A stretch of DNA of 47,432 nt. It comes from CAYZJV01 sp964478945. GTDB lineage: Bacteria; Spirochaetota; Spirochaetia; Sphaerochaetales; Sphaerochaetaceae. The translations under genes and the position numbers were made by a program. Shown here piece by piece: positions 16,850 to 25,819 of this stretch. The stretch spans positions 1-47,432 of the forward strand of contig CAYZJV010000016.1 of NCBI GenBank assembly GCA_964478945.1, in the 5' to 3' direction. The first letter of the stretch is position 1. Each line of letters opens with the position of its first letter. The notes under the pieces were generated by a model. It was given only the letters and a program-made list of their open reading frames with translations. It was not told where the DNA came from and searched no databases.

Positions 16850-18214
16850 CGGTTTCGACATCTTCACCACGAGAGAGATGGCTTCATCGATACGGTTGCA
16901 CCGATAGATGGATGCCTGTTGTTCCAAAGGCATGGAATGGGGAGCCAGGATCCTCGTGAATCCCATATCCACCGCACCCTTCACACGCTTGTCTCCGAAT
17001 CCCACGGGACGAACCTCGCCAGCCAAGCTCAGCTCTCCGATAGAAACCAAATTTGATGGGAGCGGTCTACCTGTGGCAGCCGAATACAGGGCCATCGCCA
17101 ACGGTAGCTCGATGGAGACTTCACTCAGCTTGATGCCTCCCGCCACATTCACATAGATATCCTTGTCGGAAAGCTGAAGGTTCGCATGACGTTCCAACAC
17201 CGCCCCCACACGAGTGACCCGTGCAGTATCGATCCGCTCCGAATAGACCCTCGTGTAGCCTCCCTTGGCAGGTACGGTAAGAGCTTGGATCTCAACGAGA
17301 AAGGTCCTCGTCCCCTCCAAGACCGCGGTGAATGCGATGCCGGCGGGCAAATCACCCGATTTGCGTTCGCTGATAAAGAATCCTGCGGGGTCCTGCACCG
17401 CCACAAGGCCCTTCTCCGTCATGAGAAAGATACCTATCTCATCGACGGAGCCGAATCTATTCTTCACTGCCCTGATGATACGGACGCCGGAACCGGCCAA
17501 CTCAAAATAGAGAACCGTATCCACGATATGTTCTATCGCCTTGGGGCCGGCAATCTGTCCCTCTTTGGTGATGTGACCGATAAAGAATAGCGATGAACCC
17601 TCTCGCTTGGCAGCGTCCACCAGCTCCATACTGCACATTCGCATCTGGTTCACGCTTCCAGGGGCTGAAGGCAATTCACTGCTCACCAACGTCTGCAGGG
17701 AATCGACCACCACGACATCGAATCGTGTGGTACGGAGCAATTCCAGCAACGGTTCCAATCTGGTGTCGTTGTAGAGTGTCACCGAATCCAAGGGAATTCC
17801 GATCCGTTGGGCTCTGGTCTTCACCTGACCGGGAGACTCCTCTCCCGATACGTACAACACCTCCCTGTCTGTGATGGATCCCAGTAGCTGCAGCATCAGA
17901 GTAGACTTCCCGATACCCGGTTCACCACCAAGCAGCACAGTTCCACCGCGCATGATTCCACCACCCAACACGCGATCGAACTCAGAAATACCAGAAGAAT
18001 AGCGAAAATCGGAATCCACAACAATTTCTTTTAATGAAACAGGTTGTATTTTATTAGCATCGCTTACTAATTGAGTTTTCCCCGATTTTCCCTTCTTTTT
18101 CACCACCTCTTCCACAAAGGAGTTCCATGACCCACAATCGGGACATCGGCCGAGCCATTTTGTCTCGGCCCGGCCACATTGCGAACATACGTATCTGGTG
18201 GTGATCTCTTTCAT
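16832..18214 (-). CDS. radA: DNA repair protein RadA (Sms)
   Basis: RecA-like branch-migration ATPase/helicase in homologous recombination (460 aa, normal length). The N-terminal four-cysteine zinc finger (CSQCG and CPDCG), Walker A GGEPGIGKST, the RadA-specific KNRFG motif (AVKNRFGSVDEIG) and the C-terminal Lon-like domain (VNVAGGIKLSE, then FGDKRVKGAVDMGF) are all visible. An AGGA ribosome site precedes ATG 18214. It lies 6 bases after the immunophilin gene, as the last gene of a parA-parB-immunophilin-radA operon. Confidence 0.97.
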   Translation of the reverse strand: MKEITTRYVCSQCGRAETKWLGRCPDCGSWNSFVEEVVKKKGKSGKTQLVSDANKIQPVSLKEIVVDSDFRYSSGISEFDRVLGGGIMRGGTVLLGGEPGIGKSTLMLQLLGSITDREVLYVSGEESPGQVKTRAQRIGIPLDSVTLYNDTRLEPLLELLRTTRFDVVVVDSLQTLVSSELPSAPGSVNQMRMCSMELVDAAKREGSSLFFIGHITKEGQIAGPKAIEHIVDTVLYFELAGSGVRIIRAVKNRFGSVDEIGIFLMTEKGLVAVQDPAGFFISERKSGDLPAGIAFTAVLEGTRTFLVEIQALTVPAKGGYTRVYSERIDTARVTRVGAVLERHANLQLSDKDIYVNVAGGIKLSEVSIELPLAMALYSAATGRPLPSNLVSIGELSLAGEVRPVGFGDKRVKGAVDMGFTRILAPHSMPLEQQASIYRCNRIDEAISLVVKMSKPIGKDS

Positions 18215-18220
18215 GTTATC

Positions 18221-19168
18221 CTAGAAATCCAAGAGTTCCACATCGAACACAAGATATGAATTCGGAGGAATGACCCCAGGATACCCTTGTTTTCCATACC
18301 CGAGTTCAGGCGGTATGATGAGTGTACGCTTCTCACCTTTGGTCATGGTCACAAGCGCTTCGTTCCAACCTTCGATCACCTGCCCGATGGCAAACTTCGC
18401 AGGTTCTCCCCTTCTCACCGAACTATCGAAGACCCGTCCATCGAGTAGCGTACCGGTATAGTGCACGGTCACCATGGTACCCATCTTCGGAGAGTCTTTG
18501 CCATCACCCTTTTTGGTCACGACATACCTAAGCCCACTTGGGGTAACGCTCGCATCCGGCCATCTGTTGCGCAACTCTTTGTCCAACTCATTCTGCAGCT
18601 TTTCCAACCTCTTCTTTTCCACATTCTGGGCAGTCACCACAGCTTCCGAGAAGCTCTCTTTCGTAACAGTGAACCCTTTGGCATCTTCACCAACACGAAT
18701 GATTTCGACCGACTTCATCACATCACCCTGTTCGATCGAATTGACCACATCCATGCCATCCACAACGGTACCGAACACGCTGTGTTTCCCATCCAACCAT
18801 GGAGTGGGGACATGGGTAATGAAGAATTGGCTGCCATTGGTTCCGGGTCCGGCGTTGGCCATCGAGAGTATTCCAGGCCCACTATGTTTCAGGTCATTGG
18901 AGAATTCATCCGGGAATGTATACCCGGGACCTCCGGTTCCCGTTCCTTGTGGACAACCGGTTTGGATCATGAATTCGTCAATCACCCTGTGAAACTTCAA
19001 TCCATCATAGTAGGGTTGGCCCGGATTGGCGAGATTCAGCACCCCTTCTGCCAATCCTACGAAGTTCGAGACCGTCATGGGAGCCTTGTGGTAATGCAGT
19101 GACAATGTAATGTCGCCACGGCTTGTATTGATTTTTGCGTACAATCCTTCCTGTAATGCTTTCGACAT
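18221..19168 (-). CDS. Cyclophilin-FKBP fusion peptidyl-prolyl isomerase
   Basis: A 315-aa protein that joins two unrelated proline isomerases. The cyclophilin domain (about 8-160) contains FHRVIDEFMIQTG (59-71), the FFITH block and W124 at the cyclosporin-contact position. A charged, probably coiled linker (about 175-205) leads to an FKBP domain (about 208-315) with Y237, F247-D248, VIEGW (264-268) and Y291. Such dual-family immunophilins (cyclophilin-linker-FKBP order) have been described in a few bacteria including Treponema, and a reverse-order form occurs in protists. No signal peptide is seen, so it is cytosolic. It lies between parB and radA in one operon. Clients are unknown. Confidence 0.95.
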   Translation of the reverse strand: MSKALQEGLYAKINTSRGDITLSLHYHKAPMTVSNFVGLAEGVLNLANPGQPYYDGLKFHRVIDEFMIQTGCPQGTGTGGPGYTFPDEFSNDLKHSGPGILSMANAGPGTNGSQFFITHVPTPWLDGKHSVFGTVVDGMDVVNSIEQGDVMKSVEIIRVGEDAKGFTVTKESFSEAVVTAQNVEKKRLEKLQNELDKELRNRWPDASVTPSGLRYVVTKKGDGKDSPKMGTMVTVHYTGTLLDGRVFDSSVRRGEPAKFAIGQVIEGWNEALVTMTKGEKRTLIIPPELGYGKQGYPGVIPPNSYLVFDVELLDF

Positions 19169-19192
19169 GCTATTTCCTTATATTAAATATAT

Positions 19193-20128
19193 TTATAATT
19201 CGATCAACTCTTCATTTTGTGCGAGTAAACGATACAGTCTGTCCAAATCGTCCATAGAATGGTAGTAGATCTCAAGTTTCCCTTTTTTCAGGGTACCCTT
19301 GAGCTGCACCTTGCTTCCCACTGCCTCAAGGAACTTCTGCTCGAGTACCATGAGGTCGATGGGCTTCTCCTTCTTCATCCTATCTGCCTTGGAATGGGCC
19401 GCACGCTTCCCCTTGTTCAGATCCCCAGCGACCTTCTCGGCTTCACGGACCGAGATGTCCTTTCCAAGGATCGTTTGGTAAAGATACTCTTGATCCGCCG
19501 GATTGACAACCGACAGCAAGGCTCTTGCATGACCTGCGGTAAAGCCTCCCTCCAACAATGATTCCTGCATATGGTGGGGCAGCTGCAATAGTCTGAGACT
19601 ATTGGCGATGGTGGAACGTTTCTTCCCCACCCTTTCCGCCAACTCTTCCTGACGTATTCCTGCCTGCTCCAATAGATATAGATAAGCCTTCGCCTCTTCA
19701 ATCGGATTGAGATTCTCCCGCTGGATATTTTCAATCAAGGAGACTTCAAGTCTCTGCATATCACTGAACTTCTTCACTATTACGGGAATCTTCTCCAAGC
19801 CGACAGCAAGGGCGGCACGGTACCGACGCTCACCGGCAATGATCGCGTAATCGTCATCACTGATCTTTTCCACCAAAAGGGGTTGCAAGATTCCTTGTGT
19901 TTGGATTGATTCAGCCAATTCGTCAAGTGTATCGGGATCGAATTGCTTCCTCGGTTGATGTGGATTGGGGTGAATTTTATTGATCTCCAACAACATCAAT
20001 TTACCACCATCGACTTCAATCGATTCATCACCAAGGGAAGATTTGAACACATCTTCAAAGGAATAATCATCCATCAGTGAACTGATGCCTTTCCCCAATC
20101 TATGTTTTTTATTGCCTACATTAGACAC
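19193..20128 (-). CDS. parB: Chromosome-partitioning protein ParB
   Basis: Centromere-binding CTPase (311 aa). The N-terminal ParB domain shows HPNPHQPRKQFD and GERRYRAALAVGL (the CTP/arginine patch), followed by SLIENIQRENLNPIEEA, a helix-turn-helix around GKKRSTIANSLRLLQLP and a C-terminal dimer domain. It starts with GTG at 20128, preceded by AGGAGGTGA 6 bases upstream, and overlaps the parA stop by 8 bases. Two perfect parS sites lie about 1.1 kb from its start, beyond parA. It loads at parS, spreads and helps recruit SMC for origin segregation. Confidence 0.97.
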   Translation of the reverse strand: MSNVGNKKHRLGKGISSLMDDYSFEDVFKSSLGDESIEVDGGKLMLLEINKIHPNPHQPRKQFDPDTLDELAESIQTQGILQPLLVEKISDDDYAIIAGERRYRAALAVGLEKIPVIVKKFSDMQRLEVSLIENIQRENLNPIEEAKAYLYLLEQAGIRQEELAERVGKKRSTIANSLRLLQLPHHMQESLLEGGFTAGHARALLSVVNPADQEYLYQTILGKDISVREAEKVAGDLNKGKRAAHSKADRMKKEKPIDLMVLEQKFLEAVGSKVQLKGTLKKGKLEIYYHSMDDLDRLYRLLAQNEELIEL

Positions 20129-20879
20129 GGGCCATCACCTCCTCAGCCAATCCGGCATAACCCAAGGCACCCGAACAGGTACCATCATACAGATTGATAG
20201 GAAGTCCATGGGAAGGAGCTTCGGACAATCGTACGTTTCTTGGTATTTTTGTAGCGAATACCTTTTCGGAAAAATATGAGGTGACATCATCGACCACATC
20301 ATTCGCAAGACGGGTTCTTGTGGTGAACATGGTGAATACAATTCCGAGAATTTCCAGATGTGGATTCAATTGTCTCTTCACATTCCCGATGGTTCGCATG
20401 AGCAAATTCAATCCCTCCATCGCGAAATATTCACATTGGAGGGGAATCACCACATACTCGGCCCAGCACATCGCATTGATGGTCACCAACCCCAGGGAAG
20501 GGGGACAATCGACCAGAATATAATCCCACTCTTCCTCGATAGTGGCCAATGCGTTCTTCAAGAAGAATTCCCTTGCCAATTCATTCACAAGCTCCACACT
20601 CAATCCAGCGAGATCTATTCCACCGGATATTGCATATAGATTGGGCACAGGAGTTTCCTGATACGCTTCCTTTGGCGTACACTTGCCCACTATCACATCA
20701 TAACTGCCAAGATGCCTTGGATCAGCGGAAACCGCGCTCGACAAATTCCCTTGCGAGTCGAGATCGATCAACAACACCCTATTGTCTTTCTCGGCAAGAT
20801 ATGCCCCCAAATTTACGGCGGTAGTAGTCTTTCCCACTCCACCTTTTTGATTTGAAAAGATGATTTTTTTTGCTGCCAT
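20121..20879 (-). CDS. parA: Chromosome-partitioning ATPase ParA (Soj)
   Basis: Deviant Walker-A ATPase that drives origin segregation with ParB (252 aa from ATG 20879). The P-loop KGGVGKTTTAVNLG (about residues 11-24), DLDSQGN, and the VDCPPSLGLVT segment are diagnostic. A longer frame starting at TTG 20906 is rejected because Soj proteins begin just before the MAAKKIIFSNQ block. No ribosome site precedes the ATG; a promoter (ATGACA, 17 bases, TATAGT) ends 6 bases before it, suggesting a leaderless mRNA. It heads the parA-parB-immunophilin-radA operon and diverges from the Nfu gene. Confidence 0.97.
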   Translation of the reverse strand: MAAKKIIFSNQKGGVGKTTTAVNLGAYLAEKDNRVLLIDLDSQGNLSSAVSADPRHLGSYDVIVGKCTPKEAYQETPVPNLYAISGGIDLAGLSVELVNELAREFFLKNALATIEEEWDYILVDCPPSLGLVTINAMCWAEYVVIPLQCEYFAMEGLNLLMRTIGNVKRQLNPHLEILGIVFTMFTTRTRLANDVVDDVTSYFSEKVFATKIPRNVRLSEAPSHGLPINLYDGTCSGALGYAGLAEEVMARV

Positions 20880-20885
20880 AATTTC

Positions 20886-20914
20886 ACTATACAGAAAGGT
20901 ATCCAATCTGTCAT
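20886..20914 (-). promoter_or_regulatory. Promoter of the parA operon, possibly leaderless
   Basis: On the minus strand ATGACA (20914-20909), a 17-base spacer and TATAGT (20891-20886), each 5 of 6 to consensus. The -10 box ends 6 bases before the ATG, so the first transcribed base would be at or near the start codon. Confidence 0.65.
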
Positions 20915-20929
20915 CAACTTCTTTGGGTA

Positions 20930-20958
20930 TTGACCATCAATTCACGCTCTAGTATCTT
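20930..20958 (+). promoter_or_regulatory. Promoter of the Nfu-type gene
   Basis: TTGACC (20930-20935), a 17-base spacer and TATCTT (20953-20958). It gives a leader of about 24 bases with a strong GAGGAGG ribosome site before ATG 20989. It lies back to back with the parA promoter. Confidence 0.55.
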
Positions 20959-20988
20959 ACATAAAGAATTACCGAGGAGGACAATCGC

Positions 20989-21210
20989 ATGATTGATAAA
21001 GTAAAAGCTGCAATCGAGAACATCAGACCCGACTTGCAGAACGATGGTGGCGATATAGAGTTTGTAAGCATGGAAGGCAATGATGTCACAGTACGTCTTG
21101 TCGGTTCATGTGCAGGATGCCCCATGTCACAGATGACGTTGAAGAACGGCGTTGAAAGATATATCCGTAGTGTTGTTGACCCCAACATCAATATTCTTTC
21201 CGAAAACTAA
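20989..21210 (+). CDS. NifU C-terminal-type Fe-S cluster scaffold (Nfu)
   Basis: A 73-aa protein consisting only of the NifU C-terminal domain. It has the conserved RPDLQNDGGDIEFV segment and the cluster-binding SCAGCPMS (CxxC) motif. Such Nfu proteins hold a 4Fe-4S cluster between two subunits and pass it to client apoproteins. GAGGAGG precedes the ATG. No isc, suf or nif genes are adjacent. The gene is followed at once by two parS sites. Confidence 0.92.
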   Translation: MIDKVKAAIENIRPDLQNDGGDIEFVSMEGNDVTVRLVGSCAGCPMSQMTLKNGVERYIRSVVDPNINILSEN

Positions 21211-21215
21211 TACAC

Positions 21216-21231
21216 TGTTTCACGTGAAACA
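21216..21231. promoter_or_regulatory. parS site 1
   Basis: TGTTTCACGTGAAACA is a perfect palindromic match to the bacterial parS centromere consensus bound by ParB. It begins five bases after the Nfu stop codon in the gap before the convergent gyrA gene. Confidence 0.95.
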
Positions 21232-21261
21232 GCAGTAGTTTCTGTTCATGTGATTTTCACT

Positions 21262-21277
21262 TGTTTCACGTGAAACA
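21262..21277. promoter_or_regulatory. parS site 2
   Basis: A second perfect TGTTTCACGTGAAACA, 46 bases from the first (start to start), in the same Nfu-gyrA gap. Paired sites near parAB and the origin are a usual loading platform for ParB. Confidence 0.95.
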
Positions 21278-21282
21278 CAGCA

Positions 21283-21304
21283 CAGCCACCCAAAAGGGTG
21301 GCTG
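21283..21304. terminator. Hairpin between convergent Nfu and gyrA genes
   Basis: CAGCCACCC (21283-21291), AAAA loop and GGGTGGCTG (21296-21304), a 9-base perfect stem. It is followed on the plus strand by a T- and G-rich stretch. It probably terminates one or both convergent transcripts. Confidence 0.7.
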
Positions 21305-21326
21305 TTGTTGTGTTGGAAGGGTAGGG

Positions 21327-23819
21327 TTACTCTTCGGTCGGATTTTCAATCTCCTCGACCTCCCCTGAAAGGGCTTCCTCTATCTCCTCTTCTTCCTTCT
21401 CGGCATCGGTCTTGGCAATGGCGACAATCGTATCCCCTTCCTTCAACCTTGCCACGGTCACTCCCGATGCGTACGCCTTCTGTATGGAAATGGTAGCAAC
21501 AGGAATACGGATCGACTGGCCCATCGAAGTGATGCAGACGACATCGTCATCATCGTTCACTGCGAGTGTGCCAACAATGAATCCGGTTTTGTCCCTGAAG
21601 GTGTAGATCTTCTGTCCCATGGTACCGCGTCGATGGATCCTGAATTCATCGAAATGGATCTGTTTCCCTTGACCCTTCTCGGTGATCATCAAAATCCTAC
21701 GGTCATCGGACACCTTGAGCAAGCCTGCAACTTCATCGTCTTCAATCAGGTTGATACCTCTCACGCCCCTGGAGGCCCTTCCCATCGCCCTCACATCGCT
21801 GTCGGCAAAGCGGAGGCCCTTGCCCTTCCTGGTGATGATCATGCAATCGTCGCCTTCAGACACCAACTCGCAATTCACCAGTACATCGTCCTCATCAAGG
21901 ATTATTGCAATGATTCCTCTGGTCTTGGCATTTCTGAATAGGGATAAGTTCACCTTCTTGGCAACTCCATTTCTTGTTACCATAAGTAAATATAGACTCT
22001 CATCAAAATCCTTGAAGTTGATTATGGAAGTAATTTCCTCACCTTCTTCAAACGGGAAGTTTCGTTTTATACTCTCACCCTTGGAAGTCTTCGACCCGAC
22101 AGGCAACTGGTGTACCTTGATCCAATACGCCTTCCCATGGTTGGTGACCACCATCACGTGCTCGTGGGTGGAAGCCACGAAGAGATGCTCGATGAAATCC
22201 TCATCCCTCAAGGTGACTCCCCTGACTCCTCTTCCTCCACGGCCCTGGCTCTTATACTCCTCCACGGGAACACGCTTCACAAACCCACGGTTGGAAATCA
22301 CCACAACCACATCTTCTTCCTTGATGAAATCCTCAAGAATCATCCCACCCAGCTCTTCATTGGTGATTTCGGTCCTTCTTCTATCACCATACTTGGTGGA
22401 AAGTTCCTGAATTTCGGTTTTCACCACCTGTCGTATCTTATCGATGCTAGACAACAAATCTTTATAGTATATAATTTTGTTATTCAATTCAGCCAATTCC
22501 GACAAGATTTTTTCTGTTTCCAAATGACTCAGACGTCCCAATTTCATATCGATGATCGCCTGCGCTTGGATATCGGTCAAGCCGAAACGTCCCATCAGGT
22601 TCGCTGCAGCGATGGTGTTGTCTTCGGCCTCCTTGATGATTCTTATCACTTCATCGATATTCTCAAGTCCGATCTTGAGACCCAATAGGATATGGGCACG
22701 CTCCTCGGCCTTGCGAAGATCATATCGTGTTCTACGTTCAACCACGACTTCACGATGCTTCACAAAATGCTTGATCATATCGATCAAGCCGACCTGTATC
22801 GGTCTACCATCCACAAGTGCGAGGTTGTTCACATTGAAGTTGGTCTGCAGCGGAGTATGGAGGAACAACTGGTTCACCACCACACTGGCTACCGCACCTT
22901 TCTTCAAATCTATTACGACACGAATACCATCGCGGTCCGACTCGTCACGCACTTCAAAGATCCCAGGGATCACCGCCTTGCGCAAATCCGCTATCTTCTT
23001 CACCAGATCAGCCTTGTTCACTTGATAAGGCAATTCGGTGAAGATGATCTGGTCGCGCCCTCCGGCAGCCTCCTCAATCTCATAACGTCCCCGTATGACA
23101 ATCTTCCCTCTCCCGGTGGCGAAGGCATTGACGATTCCACTGCGACCACAAATGATTCCTCCGGTGGGGAAATCGGGACCCATGATATGGTCCAAGAGTT
23201 CGTTCAACTCGATTCCCGGATTGTCGATATAGGCAGCAACGGCGGAACCGATCTCCTTCAGATTGTGTGGAGCCATATTCGTGGCCATTCCCACTGCAAT
23301 ACCACTGCTCCCGTTCGCCAAGAGGAAGGGGAATGCGGCAGGCAGCACCAACGGCTCCTGGAGGGAGTCGTCGTAGTTCGGACCGAAGTCGACGGTCTCC
23401 TTCTGGATGTCGTTCAACATCTCCTCACCGATGCGACTCATCTTCGCTTCGGTGTACCTCATGGCCGCGGCGGGATCACCGTCTATCGATCCGAAGTTAC
23501 CTTGTGGCTGCACCACGGTATAGCGTAGTGAGAAATCCTGGGCGAGGCGCACCAAGGCGTCATACACCGAGGCATCTCCGTGCGGGTGGTACTTACCAAG
23601 CACATCTCCAACGATTCTCGCAGCCTTCTTGAAGGGAGTGTTGTATTTCAATCCCATTTCGAACATATCGTAAAGGATTCGCCTATGGACAGGTTTCAAA
23701 CCATCCCTGATATCGGGCAAAGCCCTACTTACGATCACGCTCATCGCATAGTTGAGATAGGAGATCTTCATCTCCTCTTCAACATTCGTCTTTATAATTC
23801 TTCCGGTCTGTTCTTCCAT
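21327..23819 (-). CDS. gyrA: DNA gyrase subunit A
   Basis: Type II topoisomerase breakage-reunion subunit (830 aa from ATG 23819). Numbered from this ATG, the catalytic Tyr is Y122 in AAMRYTEAK, as in E. coli, which supports the start; a TTG 15 bases upstream is rejected. The quinolone-determining region reads HPHGDASVYDALVR, with Ala at position 83 (Ser in E. coli) and Asp at 87. The GyrA box QGRGGRG, needed for DNA wrapping, is present. The C-terminus is strongly acidic (Glu-rich last 25 residues). It follows gyrB by 20 bases in an operon. Confidence 0.98.
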   Translation of the reverse strand: MEEQTGRIIKTNVEEEMKISYLNYAMSVIVSRALPDIRDGLKPVHRRILYDMFEMGLKYNTPFKKAARIVGDVLGKYHPHGDASVYDALVRLAQDFSLRYTVVQPQGNFGSIDGDPAAAMRYTEAKMSRIGEEMLNDIQKETVDFGPNYDDSLQEPLVLPAAFPFLLANGSSGIAVGMATNMAPHNLKEIGSAVAAYIDNPGIELNELLDHIMGPDFPTGGIICGRSGIVNAFATGRGKIVIRGRYEIEEAAGGRDQIIFTELPYQVNKADLVKKIADLRKAVIPGIFEVRDESDRDGIRVVIDLKKGAVASVVVNQLFLHTPLQTNFNVNNLALVDGRPIQVGLIDMIKHFVKHREVVVERRTRYDLRKAEERAHILLGLKIGLENIDEVIRIIKEAEDNTIAAANLMGRFGLTDIQAQAIIDMKLGRLSHLETEKILSELAELNNKIIYYKDLLSSIDKIRQVVKTEIQELSTKYGDRRRTEITNEELGGMILEDFIKEEDVVVVISNRGFVKRVPVEEYKSQGRGGRGVRGVTLRDEDFIEHLFVASTHEHVMVVTNHGKAYWIKVHQLPVGSKTSKGESIKRNFPFEEGEEITSIINFKDFDESLYLLMVTRNGVAKKVNLSLFRNAKTRGIIAIILDEDDVLVNCELVSEGDDCMIITRKGKGLRFADSDVRAMGRASRGVRGINLIEDDEVAGLLKVSDDRRILMITEKGQGKQIHFDEFRIHRRGTMGQKIYTFRDKTGFIVGTLAVNDDDDVVCITSMGQSIRIPVATISIQKAYASGVTVARLKEGDTIVAIAKTDAEKEEEEIEEALSGEVEEIENPTEE

Positions 23820-23839
23820 ACTACCTATCCCCAACTTTC

Positions 23840-25819
23840 CTACACATCAAGGTTCGAAACGTACTTCGCGTTCTCTTCGATGAACCGCTTTCTCGGTTCG
23901 ACCTCTTCGCCCATCAGCATGGTGAATATCTGGTCGGCCTCAACCGCATCCTCAAGCGTAACCTGGGTAAGGCTTCGACTATCGGGGTTCATTGTGGTAT
24001 CCCACAATTGGTCGGGGTTCATCTCACCAAGACCCTTGTATCTCTGGATGGGTATCTTGCTGATATCCCCATCCTTGGAATTCTCTTCCAGGATCCTTTT
24101 GCGGGCTTCTTCGTCATATGCGTAGAAATGCTTCTTTCCGACAGTGATCTTGTACAGTGGAGGCATGGCGAAATAGACATATCCCATTTCGATCAAAGGT
24201 CTCATGTATCTGAAGAAGAACGTCAACAACAATGTTCTGATATGGCTTCCGTCGACATCGGCATCGGCCATGATGATGATCTTGTGGTAACGAACCTTGG
24301 ATGGCTCGAAATGGGTGCCGATCCCTGCCCCGAGAGAAGCGATCACCGGTTGCAGCTTGTCATTGCCCAACACCTTTTCTTCCCGGGCCTTCTCCACATT
24401 GAGCATTTTTCCCCAGAGGGGGAGGATGGCTTGTGTAGCACGGTCCCTTCCCTGCTTGGCACTGCCTCCGGCGGAATCTCCCTCAACAATGAAGATTTCA
24501 CATTTGGCCGGATCCTTCTCGGAACAATCGGCCAATTTGCCCGGCAATCCCGCTCCTTCGCTGTTCTTCCTGATGCGCATCCTCGCATCCCTGGCCGCAA
24601 AGCGGGCCTTGGCTGCAAGTATCGCCTTGTCCAGTATTCCTTCGATCACCTGGGGATATTCATCGAAAAAGTCGTTGAACTTTTCATACACCATCGAGGA
24701 AACAATACCCTGCACCCTCGGATTTCCCAATTTCATCTTGGTCTGTCCTTCAAACTGGGGATCGGGTATCTTCACCGAAATGACCGCTGTCAAACCTTCC
24801 TTCAGATCGTCACCGGTAAGCGAATCGTCGAATTTCTTGACCAACTTCGACTTCTTCAGCTGCTCGTTCATCACTCTTGTGAGACCACTGCGGAAGCCGG
24901 CAAGATGGGTTCCCCCCTCCCTGGTGTTGATGTTGTTCACGAAGGTGAAGAGCACTTCGTCATACCTGTCGTTGTACTGAAGGGCAATCTCAACCTTCAC
25001 ATCGTCCTTTTGGGTATCGAAATAGACAGGTTCCTCATGGATCACCTTCTTGGAGGAATTGAGGTGGCTGATGAACGACTTGATTCCTCCTTCGAAGTGG
25101 AAACTCTGGTGTCGGGGCGATTCACCCCTCTCGTCGGTAATCGAAATGACGATCCCCTTGTTGAGGAAAGCCAATTCCCTAAACCGTTCCGCCAATACCC
25201 CATAACTGTACTGGTCGGTTTCCATGATGGAAGTGTCGGCCTTGAATCTGACTATCGTTCCGGTATGTTCCGACTCACCCACAACCTCAACCGGTTTGAG
25301 GGGCACTCCCTTGCGGTACTCTTGGAAAAATACCGAAGGATACCTATGCACTGTCACTTCCAGCCAGTCCGACAATGCATTCACCACCGAAACACCCACA
25401 CCATGCAGGCCTCCCGAAACCTTATACGTATCGTTGTCGAATTTTCCTCCGGCATGCAGCTGGGTCAACACTACTTCCAATGAACTTATCTTTTCCACCG
25501 GATGGGGTTCGGTGGGAATTCCACGTCCATTGTCTTCGACACGGATTACATTCCCCTTCTCGATAGTGACTGAAATCGCATCGCAGTACCCGGCCATAGC
25601 TTCATCTATACTGTTGTCCACCACCTCGTACACCAAGTGATGGAGACCATCTATTCCAGTGGAACCGACGTACATTCCCGGTCGTTTCCTCACTGCCTCC
25701 AGGCCCTTGAGAACTTGGATGTTGTTCGCTGTATAGGAACGTGCTCCATCCCTTCCCAGCGCTGAATCATGATGAGCCGAAGTGTCCGTTGGCACTCCCT
25801 CGAAAACGCTGTCAACCAT
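23840..25819 (-). CDS. gyrB: DNA gyrase subunit B
   Basis: ATPase subunit of gyrase (659 aa), without the roughly 165-residue insertion of E. coli-type GyrB. GHKL motifs VVDNSIDEAMAG, DNGRGIP and SGGLHGVGVSVVNALS are present, then Toprim EGDSAGGSAKQGRDR and the metal-binding DADVDGSHI. The first 28 residues (to about RSYTANNIQVLKGLEAVRKR) form a polar extension compared with common GyrB proteins. ATG 25819 follows AAGGA at a spacing of about 9. It diverges from dnaA across an AT-rich 201-base gap. Confidence 0.98.
   Translation of the reverse strand: MVDSVFEGVPTDTSAHHDSALGRDGARSYTANNIQVLKGLEAVRKRPGMYVGSTGIDGLHHLVYEVVDNSIDEAMAGYCDAISVTIEKGNVIRVEDNGRGIPTEPHPVEKISSLEVVLTQLHAGGKFDNDTYKVSGGLHGVGVSVVNALSDWLEVTVHRYPSVFFQEYRKGVPLKPVEVVGESEHTGTIVRFKADTSIMETDQYSYGVLAERFRELAFLNKGIVISITDERGESPRHQSFHFEGGIKSFISHLNSSKKVIHEEPVYFDTQKDDVKVEIALQYNDRYDEVLFTFVNNINTREGGTHLAGFRSGLTRVMNEQLKKSKLVKKFDDSLTGDDLKEGLTAVISVKIPDPQFEGQTKMKLGNPRVQGIVSSMVYEKFNDFFDEYPQVIEGILDKAILAAKARFAARDARMRIRKNSEGAGLPGKLADCSEKDPAKCEIFIVEGDSAGGSAKQGRDRATQAILPLWGKMLNVEKAREEKVLGNDKLQPVIASLGAGIGTHFEPSKVRYHKIIIMADADVDGSHIRTLLLTFFFRYMRPLIEMGYVYFAMPPLYKITVGKKHFYAYDEEARKRILEENSKDGDISKIPIQRYKGLGEMNPDQLWDTTMNPDSRSLTQVTLEDAVEADQIFTMLMGEEVEPRKRFIEENAKYVSNLDV

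Noticed and set aside
24008..25483. Long open frame (491 codons) antisense to gyrB
   Set aside because: It mirrors the gyrB codons, has no family pattern, and gyrB is certain.
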